64,000 bases of DNA from Mycolicibacterium sphagni (lineage in GTDB: Bacteria > Actinomycetota > Actinomycetes > Mycobacteriales > Mycobacteriaceae), in contig NZ_NOZR01000008.1 in NCBI RefSeq assembly GCF_002250655.1, positions 124,001 to 188,000 on the forward strand, written 5' to 3'. The translations under genes were made by a program, and so were the position numbers. A model generated the notes under the pieces. The model worked only from the letters and a program-made list of their open reading frames with translations, was not told the origin of the DNA and made no database searches. Shown here one piece after another: positions 1 through 8,024 of this stretch; the first letter of the stretch is position 1; each line of letters starts with the position of its first letter.

Positions 1-247
1 GCTGAACGCCTTGGCCGCCATCGACGCGCTGGTGGGACTGGACAACGTGACCCAGGTGGTCAAGGTGGTCGGTTTCGTCGCATCGGCACCCGGCTTCACC
101 GGTCAGCCCGGCGTCATCAACGGAGCCTCGGAGTTCCTCGGCGAGGTCTTCGGCGAGGCCGGCGCCCACGCGCGGTCGGCGGTCGGGGTGTCCGAGCTGC
201 CGCTGGATGCTCCGGTGGAGATCGAGCTCATCGTCGAGGTCGCGTGA
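1..247 (+). CDS. RidA/YjgF-family protein, C-terminal part (5' end outside window)
   Basis: The frame is open from the left edge and ends at the TGA at 245-247; about 81 residues are visible. The segment matches the C-terminal half of RidA (enamine/imine deaminase) proteins: the stretch around [11 protein letters not shown], then [21 protein letters not shown] and the closing [11 protein letters not shown] strand. RidA proteins hydrolyse reactive enamines made by PLP enzymes. In M. tuberculosis the same neighbour of the metallo-hydrolase is Rv3678c (recalled). The start codon and N-terminal half are not in the window. Confidence 0.75.
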   Translation, partial: LNALAAIDALVGLDNVTQVVKVVGFVASAPGFTGQPGVINGASEFLGEVFGEAGAHARSAVGVSELPLDAPVEIELIVEVA

Positions 248-269
248 GCGACGATTGCGCCGAAGCGGC

Positions 270-1043
270 GTGATCGCCCATCCCGCCTACGGGATCCTGA
301 GGCCGGTTACCGATACGGCCTCCGTCTTACTCTGCAACAACCCGAACATCATGACGCTGGACGGCACCAACACCTGGGTGCTCAAGGGTCCCGGTAGCGA
401 CGAGATGGTGATCGTCGACCCGGGCCCCGACGACGACGAACACATCGCCCGACTGGCCGCGCTCGGCAAGATCCCGCTGGTGCTGATCAGCCACAAGCAC
501 GAGGACCACACTGGTGGTATCGACAAGCTCGTGGACTTGACCGGCGCCACGGTCCGCTCGGTGGGCAGTGGGTTCCTGCGCGGCCTGGGCGGCCCGCTGA
601 CCGACGGCGAGGTCATCGACGCCGCCGGGCTGCGAATCACCGTGCTGGCTACCCCGGGCCACACCGCCGACTCGCTGTCGTTTCTGGTCGACGATGCGGT
701 ACTGACCGCCGACACCGTGCTCGGCAGGGGCACCACCGTCATCGACGACGAGGACGGCAGCCTCATCCAATACCTGGAATCACTGCGCCGGCTGCAGGGG
801 TTGGGGCGGCGCACGGTGTTGCCCGGACACGGACCCGACCTCGACGACCTGGAAGCCGTGACCGCCATGTACCTGGCGCACCGCGAGGAGCGGCTCGACC
901 AGGTGCGCCACGCCCTACAGGCGATCGGTGAGGACGCCACTGCCCGCCAAGTCGTCGAGCACGTCTATACCGACGTCGACGAGAAGCTATGGGACGCCGC
1001 CGAGAAATCGGTGCGCGCCCAACTCGACTACCTACGGAACTAG
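270..1043 (+). CDS. MBL-fold metallo-hydrolase (Rv3677c-like)
   Basis: This 257-residue protein of the metallo-beta-lactamase/glyoxalase II superfamily shows the metal motif HKHEDH in [10 protein letters not shown], then ATPGHT, AD in LTADTVLG, and a late LPGHGPD histidine, so the dinuclear metal site looks complete. I chose the GTG at 270, which gives an N-terminus reading [20 protein letters not shown] like mycobacterial homologues; a longer frame from 207 runs into the previous gene. It follows the RidA gene by 22 bp and converges on crp, with stop codons overlapping by 4 bp. Substrate unknown; related proteins are annotated as hydroxyacylglutathione hydrolase-like or as RNA/DNA-acting enzymes. 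Confidence 0.85.
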   Translation: MIAHPAYGILRPVTDTASVLLCNNPNIMTLDGTNTWVLKGPGSDEMVIVDPGPDDDEHIARLAALGKIPLVLISHKHEDHTGGIDKLVDLTGATVRSVGSGFLRGLGGPLTDGEVIDAAGLRITVLATPGHTADSLSFLVDDAVLTADTVLGRGTTVIDDEDGSLIQYLESLRRLQGLGRRTVLPGHGPDLDDLEAVTAMYLAHREERLDQVRHALQAIGEDATARQVVEHVYTDVDEKLWDAAEKSVRAQLDYLRN

Positions 1044-1714
1044 CGCGCGCGCCTTGCGAGACGTTCCGAGTCGCTGATCAGCACGCTCTTGCCCTCCAGG
1101 CGAATCCACCCGCGGTGGGCGAAGTCGGCCAGCGCCTTGTTCACCGTCTCGCGCGATGCACCCACCAGCTGGGCGATCTCCTCTTGGGTGAGGTCGTGGG
1201 TGACCCGCAGCGCGCCGCCCTCCTGCGTGCCGAAGCGCTGAGCCAGCTGCAGCAGCTGCTTGGCGACACGACCGGGGACGTCGGTGAAGATCAGATCGGC
1301 GAGATTGTTGTTGGTACGACGCAGGCGGCGGGCCAACACGCGGAGCAGCTGCTCGGCGATCTCAGGGCGGTCGGCGATCCATGCCCGCAGCGCGTCTCGG
1401 TCCATCGACACGGCGCGCACCTCGGTGATGGTGGTGGCGCTCGAGGTCCGCGGACCCGGGTCGAAAATCGACAGCTCGCCGAACATGTCCGACGGACCCA
1501 TGATTGTCAGCAGGTTTTCCCGCCCGTCCGGGGAACGGCGCCCGATCTTCACCTTGCCGGAGATGATGATGTACAGCCGATCACCCGGCTCGCCTTCGGC
1601 GAAGACTGTGTGTCCACGCGGGAAGTCCACCGGCTGAAGCTGTTTGGTCAGCGCGGAAACCGCACTGGGTTCAACTCCCTGGAAGATTCCGGCCCTCGCC
1701 AGGATCTCGTCCAC
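1040..1714 (-). CDS. crp: cAMP receptor protein family transcriptional regulator Crp
   Basis: The protein is 224 residues, the length of M. tuberculosis CRP (Rv3676). Residues about 10-120 form the cyclic-nucleotide-binding domain, with the phosphate-binding cassette around [19 protein letters not shown] winged helix-turn-helix follows, whose recognition helix lies in [16 protein letters not shown]. It starts with GTG preceded by a GAGGGG ribosome site. It is the global cAMP-responsive regulator in mycobacteria. The same window also encodes a membrane adenylate cyclase (24755-26350) and a near-consensus Crp site at acs (9987-10002). No Crp-like palindrome was seen in its own upstream region. 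Confidence 0.95.
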   Translation of the reverse strand: MDEILARAGIFQGVEPSAVSALTKQLQPVDFPRGHTVFAEGEPGDRLYIIISGKVKIGRRSPDGRENLLTIMGPSDMFGELSIFDPGPRTSSATTITEVRAVSMDRDALRAWIADRPEIAEQLLRVLARRLRRTNNNLADLIFTDVPGRVAKQLLQLAQRFGTQEGGALRVTHDLTQEEIAQLVGASRETVNKALADFAHRGWIRLEGKSVLISDSERLARRAR

Positions 1715-1815
1715 GTCGCCCCTCTTTAAACTCTTCGATGATGTGAAATGCGCAGGCCAGCTCTGTTGCTGGGCTTTGTCAGTCTAGTGGTTGCCGGTCT
1801 TTCGACGTGCCAACG

Positions 1816-2115
1816 CTACACACGATTGGCGTACTGAGTCCGGTGAAATTGCGGATTGGGCCGTGCGTGCGCAAACGGATGCGTGGGCAAACCGGGCTCG
1901 TCATCGCCGAGGCGGGAATGCACCTCGACGCGTCGATGCTGGGTTTCGGCCCTTGGCGTAGCCGGTGGAAGCGCCTTTCTGGCGGCCTGCTCCAGATATT
2001 TGGTGACGTCGTCGGCGGCGGCGCGCTCGGTGTCCAACGCCTCTTCAAGGCGCTGCAACCCGAAGGTCGAAAGCATCAAAAGCCCGGGGACACACACCGC
2101 GAGCAACCAGGTCAC
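1816..2115 (-). CDS. Small membrane protein (Rv3675-like), hypothetical
   Basis: This 99-residue frame lies between crp and nth, where M. tuberculosis carries Rv3675 (recalled). Residues about 3-20 are hydrophobic (WLLAVCVPGLLMLSTFGL) and could form one membrane helix. The charged segment that follows, RLEEALDTERAAADDVTKYL, looks like a short coiled coil. The C-terminal half is proline- and histidine-rich and low in conserved character. The start is GTG with no clear ribosome site. Function unknown; support rests on conserved position, the N-terminal helix and the absence of another gene here. Confidence 0.5.
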   Translation of the reverse strand: MTWLLAVCVPGLLMLSTFGLQRLEEALDTERAAADDVTKYLEQAARKALPPATPRAETQHRRVEVHSRLGDDEPGLPTHPFAHARPNPQFHRTQYANRV

Positions 2116-2208
2116 GGGGGTTAGTAAACACGCGCAAGGTCTCAGCGGGATTACAAATTGTCACCGGTCAGTCCGCGGCTTGACGGACCCCCTCAGTACC
2201 CTTGCATC

Positions 2209-3021
2209 GTGACCACGGACAGCCCGTCAACCAGGCGCAAGCCCGCCGGGGGCGCCGTGAAGACGCCAGCCCCCGCGACGGCGGATTCAAAGAAGTGGGA
2301 CTCGGAAACGCATCTCGGTCTCATCCGGCGCGCCCGCCGGATGAATCGCACGCTGGCCACGGCTTTTCCGCATGTGTACTGCGAGCTGGATTTCACCAAT
2401 CCGCTGGAGCTGACCGTCGCGACCATCCTGTCGGCGCAGTCCACCGACAAGCGGGTCAACCTCACCACCCCGGCACTGTTCAAGAGGTACCGCACGGCCC
2501 GGGATTACGCGCAGGCCGATCGCGCCGAGGTCGAGGAACTGATCCGGCCGACCGGCTTCTACCGCAACAAGGCCAACTCGTTGATGCGTCTGGGCCAGGA
2601 GCTTGTTGAGCGGTTCGACGGCGAGGTGCCCGCGACGTTGGACGAGCTGGTGACGCTGCCCGGCATCGGCCGCAAGACCGCCAACGTCGTGCTGGGCAAC
2701 GCGTTCGACATCCCCGGCATCACCGTGGACACCCACTTCGGCCGGCTTGTCCGACGCTGGCGCTGGACCGCCGAAGAGGATCCGGTGAAGGTCGAGCGCG
2801 TCGTCGGCGAATTGATCGAGCGCAGTGAATGGACGCTACTGAGCCATCGCGTCATCTTTCATGGCCGCCGCGTCTGCCATGCCCGTAAACCCGCGTGCGG
2901 CGTATGCGTGCTGGCCAAAGACTGCCCGTCGTTCGGGCTCGGTCCCACCGATCCACTCGTCGCCGCGCCGCTGGTGAAGGGTCCTGAGGCCGAGCATCTG
3001 CTGGCGCTGGCCGGGCTCTGA
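2209..3021 (+). CDS. nth: Endonuclease III (DNA glycosylase/AP lyase)
   Basis: Nth removes oxidised pyrimidines in base excision repair. The helix-hairpin-helix [14 protein letters not shown] contains the catalytic lysine, and the downstream aspartate is in [11 protein letters not shown]. Four cysteines in [17 protein letters not shown] match the [4Fe-4S] cluster loop (Cys-X6-Cys-X2-Cys-X5-Cys). I use the GTG at 2209 (270 residues). This still leaves about 25 residues of proline/alanine-rich N-terminus before the [18 protein letters not shown] region, so an internal start is possible. The thioredoxin-like gene follows closely on the same strand. Confidence 0.93.
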   Translation: MTTDSPSTRRKPAGGAVKTPAPATADSKKWDSETHLGLIRRARRMNRTLATAFPHVYCELDFTNPLELTVATILSAQSTDKRVNLTTPALFKRYRTARDYAQADRAEVEELIRPTGFYRNKANSLMRLGQELVERFDGEVPATLDELVTLPGIGRKTANVVLGNAFDIPGITVDTHFGRLVRRWRWTAEEDPVKVERVVGELIERSEWTLLSHRVIFHGRRVCHARKPACGVCVLAKDCPSFGLGPTDPLVAAPLVKGPEAEHLLALAGL

Positions 3022-3043
3022 CTTCTCGGCCGGCTCTGTACTG

Positions 3044-3685
3044 ATGACGACGTCGACGCGTTGGACGCTGGTGGTGCTCGCCGTGATGGCGGCGTTGGTC
3101 ACGGCCCTGGTCGCCTCTATCGACGACAGCCCGTCCCGAACCCGGGGTGAGCCGAGTGCACAGGTCGCGCGGACCCACCGCGACGCCGACACGCCCGAGG
3201 CGCTGGCCGGGCCGCGGCAGCGCGCCGACCTGCCGCCGTGCCCAGTCGCGGCCGACAACCCGGGCCCGAAGGACCTGCGCGGCATCATCGTCGAGTGTGC
3301 CGCTGACGGCGCGAATGTGGATGTGGCCCGGGCACTGGCTGGCCGGCCGGTGGTGCTCAACCTGTGGGCCTACTGGTGCGCGCCGTGCGCCGAGGAGTTG
3401 CCGGCGATGGCGGACTACCAGCGCCGAATAGGTACGGACATCGCTGTGGTGACAGTGCACCAGGACGAGAACGAGGCGGCGGCGCTGCTGCGGCTGGCCG
3501 ACTTGGGCGTGCGGCTACCCACGTTTCAGGACGGTCAACGCCGCATCGCCGCGGCCTTGGGTGTGCCCAATGTGATGCCCGCGACGGTGGTGCTGCGGGC
3601 GGACGGTAGCGTTGCCAAAATCCTGCCGCAAGCGTTCACCAGTGCCGACGAGATCGCCGCCGCGGTGAAGAATGCATTGCAGTGA
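3044..3685 (+). CDS. Membrane-anchored TlpA/thioredoxin-like protein (Rv3673c-like)
   Basis: The protein has 213 residues. An N-terminal hydrophobic segment (about 8-25) would anchor it facing outward. A TlpA-type thioredoxin fold follows, with the redox motif CAPC in LWAYWCAPCAEELP, and two further cysteines upstream (PPCPVA and IVECAA). Such proteins reduce or shuffle disulphides of exported proteins. Its TGA overlaps the start of the Nudix gene (GTGA at 3682-3685), so translation is coupled. The order thioredoxin-Nudix-marP is that of M. tuberculosis Rv3673c-Rv3671c (recalled). Confidence 0.85.
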   Translation: MTTSTRWTLVVLAVMAALVTALVASIDDSPSRTRGEPSAQVARTHRDADTPEALAGPRQRADLPPCPVAADNPGPKDLRGIIVECAADGANVDVARALAGRPVVLNLWAYWCAPCAEELPAMADYQRRIGTDIAVVTVHQDENEAAALLRLADLGVRLPTFQDGQRRIAAALGVPNVMPATVVLRADGSVAKILPQAFTSADEIAAAVKNALQ

Positions 3686-4482
3686 CGACAGATGAGAGAG
3701 ACGCGCCGGTGACCTCTTGGGGTTCCTCCCGCTCGGCGGGACCGACCGCGCTCGCCCCGGAAAACCGGCCGCGGTGGCTCGCTCCGCTGGTCGACAACCT
3801 CGACCAGGTGCCGCAGGCCTACCGGCGGAAGGTGCCACCTGAGTTCCTCGCCGCCGTTGTCGATGCGAAGGCGGCCGGCAAAGGGCGAGACGCGGCGGTG
3901 CTGGTGCTGTTCTCCGGCGCGAATTCCGATCCTGTGGCCGGGGGGCTGCCCGACGCCGACCTACTGCTGACGGTGCGGGCAGGCACCCTGCGCCACCACG
4001 CCGGGCAGGCCGCTTTCCCCGGCGGCGCGGCCGATCCCGGCGATGACGGTCCGGTCGCCACCGCGCTGCGAGAAGCCCAGGAAGAGACCGGTATTGACCC
4101 GGGTCGCCTGCATCCGCTGGCCACACTGGAGCGAATGTTCATCCCGCCCTCGGGTTTTCACGTCGTGCCGGTGCTCGCCTACTCGCCGGATCCGGGGCCG
4201 GTGGCCGTTGTCGACCGGGCCGAGACGGCGATCGTGGCGCGGGTTCCTGTGCGTGCCTTCGTCAATCCTGAGAATCGGCTGATGGTGTACCGCACCGACG
4301 CGGGTCCCGGCTTCGCCGGACCGGCATTCGTGCTTAATCAGATGTTGGTCTGGGGATTCACCGGCCACGTAATCTCTGCGATGCTCGACGTGGCCGGCTG
4401 GTCGCAACCGTGGAATGCCGACGATGTCCGGGGGCTGGACGAGGCGATGGCGCTCGTGGGAAGCAGTGAGGAGTCCCTGTGA
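3682..4482 (+). CDS. Nudix hydrolase, CoA pyrophosphatase-like (Rv3672c-like)
   Basis: The 266-residue protein carries a Nudix box: GGAADPGDDGP followed by REAQEETGI, which supplies the metal-binding glutamates. The first conserved glutamate of the box is aspartate here. The family member NudL/CoAse cleaves CoA to phosphopantetheine and 3',5'-ADP, and the HHAGQAAFPGGA stretch is typical of it. The start is the GTG overlapping the thioredoxin stop, and the end overlaps the marP start (GTGA at 4479-4482), giving a tightly coupled three-gene operon. Confidence 0.87.
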   Translation: MTTDERDAPVTSWGSSRSAGPTALAPENRPRWLAPLVDNLDQVPQAYRRKVPPEFLAAVVDAKAAGKGRDAAVLVLFSGANSDPVAGGLPDADLLLTVRAGTLRHHAGQAAFPGGAADPGDDGPVATALREAQEETGIDPGRLHPLATLERMFIPPSGFHVVPVLAYSPDPGPVAVVDRAETAIVARVPVRAFVNPENRLMVYRTDAGPGFAGPAFVLNQMLVWGFTGHVISAMLDVAGWSQPWNADDVRGLDEAMALVGSSEESL

Positions 4483-5666
4483 CGAGTTCGCAATGGCTGG
4501 ACATCGCCGTGCTGGCTGTCGCGTTCGTCGCGGCCATCTCAGGCTGGCGGTCCGGCGCGTTGGGCTCACTGATGTCGTTCGTGGGTGTGGTGCTCGGCGC
4601 GATCGCCGGCGTGATGCTGGCCCCGCATATCGTCAGCCACATCAGCTCGCCGCGCGGCAAGTTGTTTGCCGCACTGTTTTTGATCCTGGCGCTGGTGGTC
4701 ATCGGTGAGGTCGCCGGTGTAGTGCTGGGCCGCGCGGTGCGCGGCGCGATCCGCAATCGTGCGGTGCGCACCGTCGACTCGGTGATCGGCGTGGTGCTGC
4801 AGCTGGTGGTGGTGATGGTCGCGGCCTGGCTGCTGGCCAGCCCGCTGACGTCCTCGGACCAACCCAACCTGGCGGCAGCCACCCGCGGCTCGAAAGTGCT
4901 TGCCGAAGTGGACAAGTACGCGCCCGAGTGGCTCAAGGCGGTGCCCAAGCGAATGTCGGCGCTGCTGCGCACCTCCGGGCTGCCTGACGTCTTGCAGCCC
5001 TTCGGCCGGACTCCCATTCAGGCGGTGGATGCCCCGGACGCATCACTGGCCGACAGCCTGGTCGTGGCCAACGCCAAGCCCAGTGTGGTGAAGATTCGCG
5101 GTGTCGCCCCGGGCTGCCAAAAGGTCTTGGAGGGCACCGGTTTCGTGATCGCACCAAACCGGGTGATGTCCAATGCGCACGTCGTCGCCGGCTCCGACAC
5201 CGTCACTGTGGAGGCCGAGGGGCAGACGTACGACGCGACAGTCGTCTCTTATGACCCCAACGAGGACATTTCGATCCTGGACGTGCCGAACCTGCCTCAG
5301 CGCCCGCTGGTCTTCGCCGACCAGGCGGCCAAGTCGGGCACCGACGCGGTGGTGCTCGGTTACCCCGGCGGCGGCGATTTCGCGGCCACTCCGGCGCGGG
5401 TGCGGGAGACCATCGAGCTCAACGGGCCCGACATCTATCGGACGACAACGGTCAACCGTGAGGTGTACACCATCAGAGGCACTGTGCGCCAAGGTAATTC
5501 CGGCGGACCGATGATCAACCGGGCCGGTCAGGTACTCGGCGTGGTGTTCGGCGCGGCGGTCGACGACAACGACACTGGGTTCGTAATGACCGCCAATGAG
5601 GTGTCGCGCCAGCTGTCCAAGATCGGCAACACCGCAAAGGTGCCCACCGGGGCCTGCGTCACCTGA
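4479..5666 (+). CDS. marP: MarP: membrane-anchored periplasmic serine protease
   Basis: The 395-residue protein has about four transmembrane helices in residues 1-125 (CvpA/colicin V production-like region) and a chymotrypsin-type protease domain at about 195-390. The triad is visible as His234 (SNAHVVAG), Asp263 (NEDISILDV) and Ser341 (GNSGGP). Two cysteines (APGC near 210 and TGACVT at the C-terminus) fit the disulphide known for the Rv3671c protease. In M. tuberculosis MarP is needed for acid resistance and activates the peptidoglycan hydrolase RipA. The start GTG overlaps the Nudix stop. The 3' end overlaps ephE, which converges, by 8 bp. Confidence 0.95.
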   Translation: MTSSQWLDIAVLAVAFVAAISGWRSGALGSLMSFVGVVLGAIAGVMLAPHIVSHISSPRGKLFAALFLILALVVIGEVAGVVLGRAVRGAIRNRAVRTVDSVIGVVLQLVVVMVAAWLLASPLTSSDQPNLAAATRGSKVLAEVDKYAPEWLKAVPKRMSALLRTSGLPDVLQPFGRTPIQAVDAPDASLADSLVVANAKPSVVKIRGVAPGCQKVLEGTGFVIAPNRVMSNAHVVAGSDTVTVEAEGQTYDATVVSYDPNEDISILDVPNLPQRPLVFADQAAKSGTDAVVLGYPGGGDFAATPARVRETIELNGPDIYRTTTVNREVYTIRGTVRQGNSGGPMINRAGQVLGVVFGAAVDDNDTGFVMTANEVSRQLSKIGNTAKVPTGACVT

Positions 5667-6615
5667 TCGGGTTGTACACCTGATCGAGGAACCGCCGCAG
5701 GTGTTCGTTGACCTCGTCGGGGGCCTCCTCGTGGGCGAAGTGCCCGACGCCGGAGACGGACACGAACCGGCCGCGCGGCGCGTAATGCTGGGTGCGGCCC
5801 ACCGGGTCGGCGAGCACGTACGGGTCGCCGTCCCCGCGCAGGTGTAGCAGCGGGACGTCAAGCTGGCGGTCCATCGATTTCATGAATCGCCAACCCTCGT
5901 TGCGTAATTGGCTGCGCACCGCCCAGCGTTGGTATTCCAGCGCGGAATGCGCCGCTGACGGGATCTGGATGGCGCTCCGCATGTGTGAGATGGATTCTGA
6001 AAAGTCTTCGGAAGCGAGCCATTTCTCAGACGCCCGGCTGCGCACCAGACGCTCGAGCAGATCGGCGTTGTCCCGAGTGAGCGCCCGCTCGGGCAACACT
6101 GGCACCTGATAGCGCAGCAGGTTCGGCAGCAGCGCTCGGCCCTGGTCGCGCCGGGTCAGTGCCGAAGTCCGCAGTGCAACCGGGTGTGGTGAGCTCACGA
6201 GCGCGATGGCCCGCACCGCCCGCGAGTGCAGCACCGAGGTGGCCCAGCAGACCAGCCCGCCGTCGGCGTGGCCCACCAGGGTGGCTGAATTATGGCCGAG
6301 CGCGCGGATCAGCCCTGCGGTGTCACCGGCCAGCGTCCAGCCGTCGTAGCCGCGGGGCGGTTTGTCGCTGCCGCCGTAGCCGCGCAGGTCGACGGCCACC
6401 ACCCGGACACCGGTCAGAAACCGCAGTTGGTGCCGCCACGACCACCAGAAAGAACCGAAGCCGTGCAGCAGAATCACGAGAGGCCGCGACGCGCCCGCCG
6501 CCGAGTCGGCGCCGTTGTTTGCTTCGACGCAATGGAACCGAATTCCGTTGGCGTGGACGAGGAAATGACGCCACGGCCCCGCGATGCGGGTGACCGACGG
6601 ATCCGGTTGTGGCAT
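5659..6615 (-). CDS. ephE: Alpha/beta hydrolase, epoxide hydrolase EphE-like
   Basis: The 318-residue alpha/beta hydrolase has the oxyanion motif LLHGFGSFWWSW and the strand-helix DLRGYGGSDKP. The nucleophile elbow is GHADGG, so the nucleophile is Asp, as in epoxide hydrolases and dehalogenases rather than esterases. The catalytic histidine is in GVGHFAHEEAP. In M. tuberculosis ephE (Rv3670) follows the same holin-like gene. Start and stop of the two genes overlap by one base (TAATG at 6613-6617 read on the minus strand), so they are co-translated. The natural epoxide substrate is unknown. Confidence 0.88.
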   Translation of the reverse strand: MPQPDPSVTRIAGPWRHFLVHANGIRFHCVEANNGADSAAGASRPLVILLHGFGSFWWSWRHQLRFLTGVRVVAVDLRGYGGSDKPPRGYDGWTLAGDTAGLIRALGHNSATLVGHADGGLVCWATSVLHSRAVRAIALVSSPHPVALRTSALTRRDQGRALLPNLLRYQVPVLPERALTRDNADLLERLVRSRASEKWLASEDFSESISHMRSAIQIPSAAHSALEYQRWAVRSQLRNEGWRFMKSMDRQLDVPLLHLRGDGDPYVLADPVGRTQHYAPRGRFVSVSGVGHFAHEEAPDEVNEHLRRFLDQVYNPIR

Positions 6616-7121
6616 TACCAGCCCGACGGGTCTTTGGGCGGCGTGGCGCCGATGACCTTATCGGCGGCCTTGTCGTGGCCGGGCGTCAGCGCGTCCCGGA
6701 GCCCACCCACCGATTCGATGGTCTGCTGCGGACCGCGGATGCGACGCACCTTGAGGTAACCCAGCAGGGCGAACACCGCGGTGGTGGCCACCATCAGCAG
6801 GAACACGATCAAGAACGCCACCCAGCGCCACAGCCAGGTGTCGAGCAGCTCGGCCAGGAAGAAGAACAGGAAGAACGTCGAGTAGAACAGCACGACCAGC
6901 GCGAGGATGAAGAAGACGCTGCCGGTCAGGCCCTTCTTCACGTCACGTGTGATCTCGGCCTTGGCCAGCTCGACCTCGGCGCGCACCAGGGTGGACACCT
7001 GGGCGGTGGCGTCCTTGACCAGGTCGCCGATGGAGGGATTGGCTGGTACCGCGTTCGGGTCCACCAGCGGGATCGAGGTAACGGTGGTGGGCACCCCGTT
7101 CGTGCGATCGCCATTGCTCAC
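6615..7121 (-). CDS. Holin-X/phage-holin-like superfamily membrane protein (Rv3669-like)
   Basis: The 168-residue protein has an amphipathic N-terminal region (about 28-63) followed by two very hydrophobic helices, around VFFILALVVLFYSTFFLFFF and VAFLIVFLLMVATTAVFALL. This is the pattern of the actinobacterial holin-X/DUF1469 group. These are cellular membrane proteins, not proven holins. It begins with GTG preceded by GGAGG six bases upstream and is coupled to ephE. Its C-terminal tail is charged and disordered. Role unknown. Confidence 0.8.
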   Translation of the reverse strand: MSNGDRTNGVPTTVTSIPLVDPNAVPANPSIGDLVKDATAQVSTLVRAEVELAKAEITRDVKKGLTGSVFFILALVVLFYSTFFLFFFLAELLDTWLWRWVAFLIVFLLMVATTAVFALLGYLKVRRIRGPQQTIESVGGLRDALTPGHDKAADKVIGATPPKDPSGW

Positions 7122-7267
7122 GGCTGTCCTCCAACTGTTCGCTGTCGTCGCGGTTCATGTTGCCATGCCGAGCGCGCGGCCGGATACCCACTGACCTGTT
7201 ACGCAAGTTGCGGGTGTGGCCAAGTTAGACTCGCCCTGTCCGGCTGGACTGTTGATGGAGGTTGCCA

Positions 7268-8002
7268 GTGACGACCGCGCAGCGTGTACGGCTGAAAGCG
7301 GGGGCGGTAGGCAGCGCCTTCACTGCATTCAATGCTGTTTGTGCGCTTGTCCTCGCTCTGGCGCCGGCCGCCGCAGCCGACGGCAAGGTGCCGATGGGCG
7401 GCGGGGCGGGCATCGTGGTCAACGGCGATACCTACTGCACGCTGACGTCCATCGGAACCGACAACACCGGCGCGCTCATCGGGTTCACCTCCGCGCACTG
7501 CGGCGGTCCCGGTGCCCAGGTCGCGTCCGAGGATCGCCAGGGCGACGGTGTGATCGGCACCATGGTCGCAGGCAACGACGGTCTCGACTACGCGGTGATC
7601 CGCTTCGATCCCGCGAAGGTGCAGCCGGTATCGAACTACAAGGGCTTCGTGATCGACGGTATCGGCCCCGACCCGACGTTCGGAGAGGTCGCCTGCAAGC
7701 TGGGCCGCACCACCGGCTACTCCTGTGGCGTCACCTGGGGTCCGGGACAGGATCCGGGCACGATCGTCAACCAGGTATGCGGTCAGCCGGGGGACTCGGG
7801 TGCGCCGGTGACGGTCGACAACAAGCTGGTCGGGATGATTCACGGCGCGTTCAGTCAAGACCTGCCGACCTGCGTCATCAAGTTCATCCCGTTGCACACG
7901 CCCGCGGTGACGATGTCGATCAACGCCATCCTGGGTGACATCGCCGGCAAGAACCGCCCCGGCACGGGGTTCGTGCCGACCCAGGACGCGCTGGCGTCCT
8001 AG
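7268..8002 (+). CDS. Secreted S1-family (chymotrypsin-like) serine protease (Rv3668c-like)
   Basis: The product is 244 residues from the GTG at 7268. A GGAGG box ends six bases before that GTG, which decides it over the TTG two codons upstream. A signal peptide is visible (hydrophobic stretch to about residue 37, ending ALAPAAAADG). The triad is His77 (TSAHC), Asp107 (LDYAVIRFD) and Ser177 (GDSGAP), with paired cysteines near His77 and before Ser177, as in streptogrisin/alpha-lytic proteases. There is no obvious pro-region, which is unusual for that group. It should act outside the membrane; substrates are unknown. Confidence 0.88.
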   Translation: MTTAQRVRLKAGAVGSAFTAFNAVCALVLALAPAAAADGKVPMGGGAGIVVNGDTYCTLTSIGTDNTGALIGFTSAHCGGPGAQVASEDRQGDGVIGTMVAGNDGLDYAVIRFDPAKVQPVSNYKGFVIDGIGPDPTFGEVACKLGRTTGYSCGVTWGPGQDPGTIVNQVCGQPGDSGAPVTVDNKLVGMIHGAFSQDLPTCVIKFIPLHTPAVTMSINAILGDIAGKNRPGTGFVPTQDALAS

Positions 8003-8024
8003 GGGTTGAACGGACGAGAACCGA

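Noticed and set aside
6615..7121. Holin-like protein as a sign of a prophage
   Set aside because: No phage genes are nearby. The gene is part of conserved backbone and is coupled to ephE.
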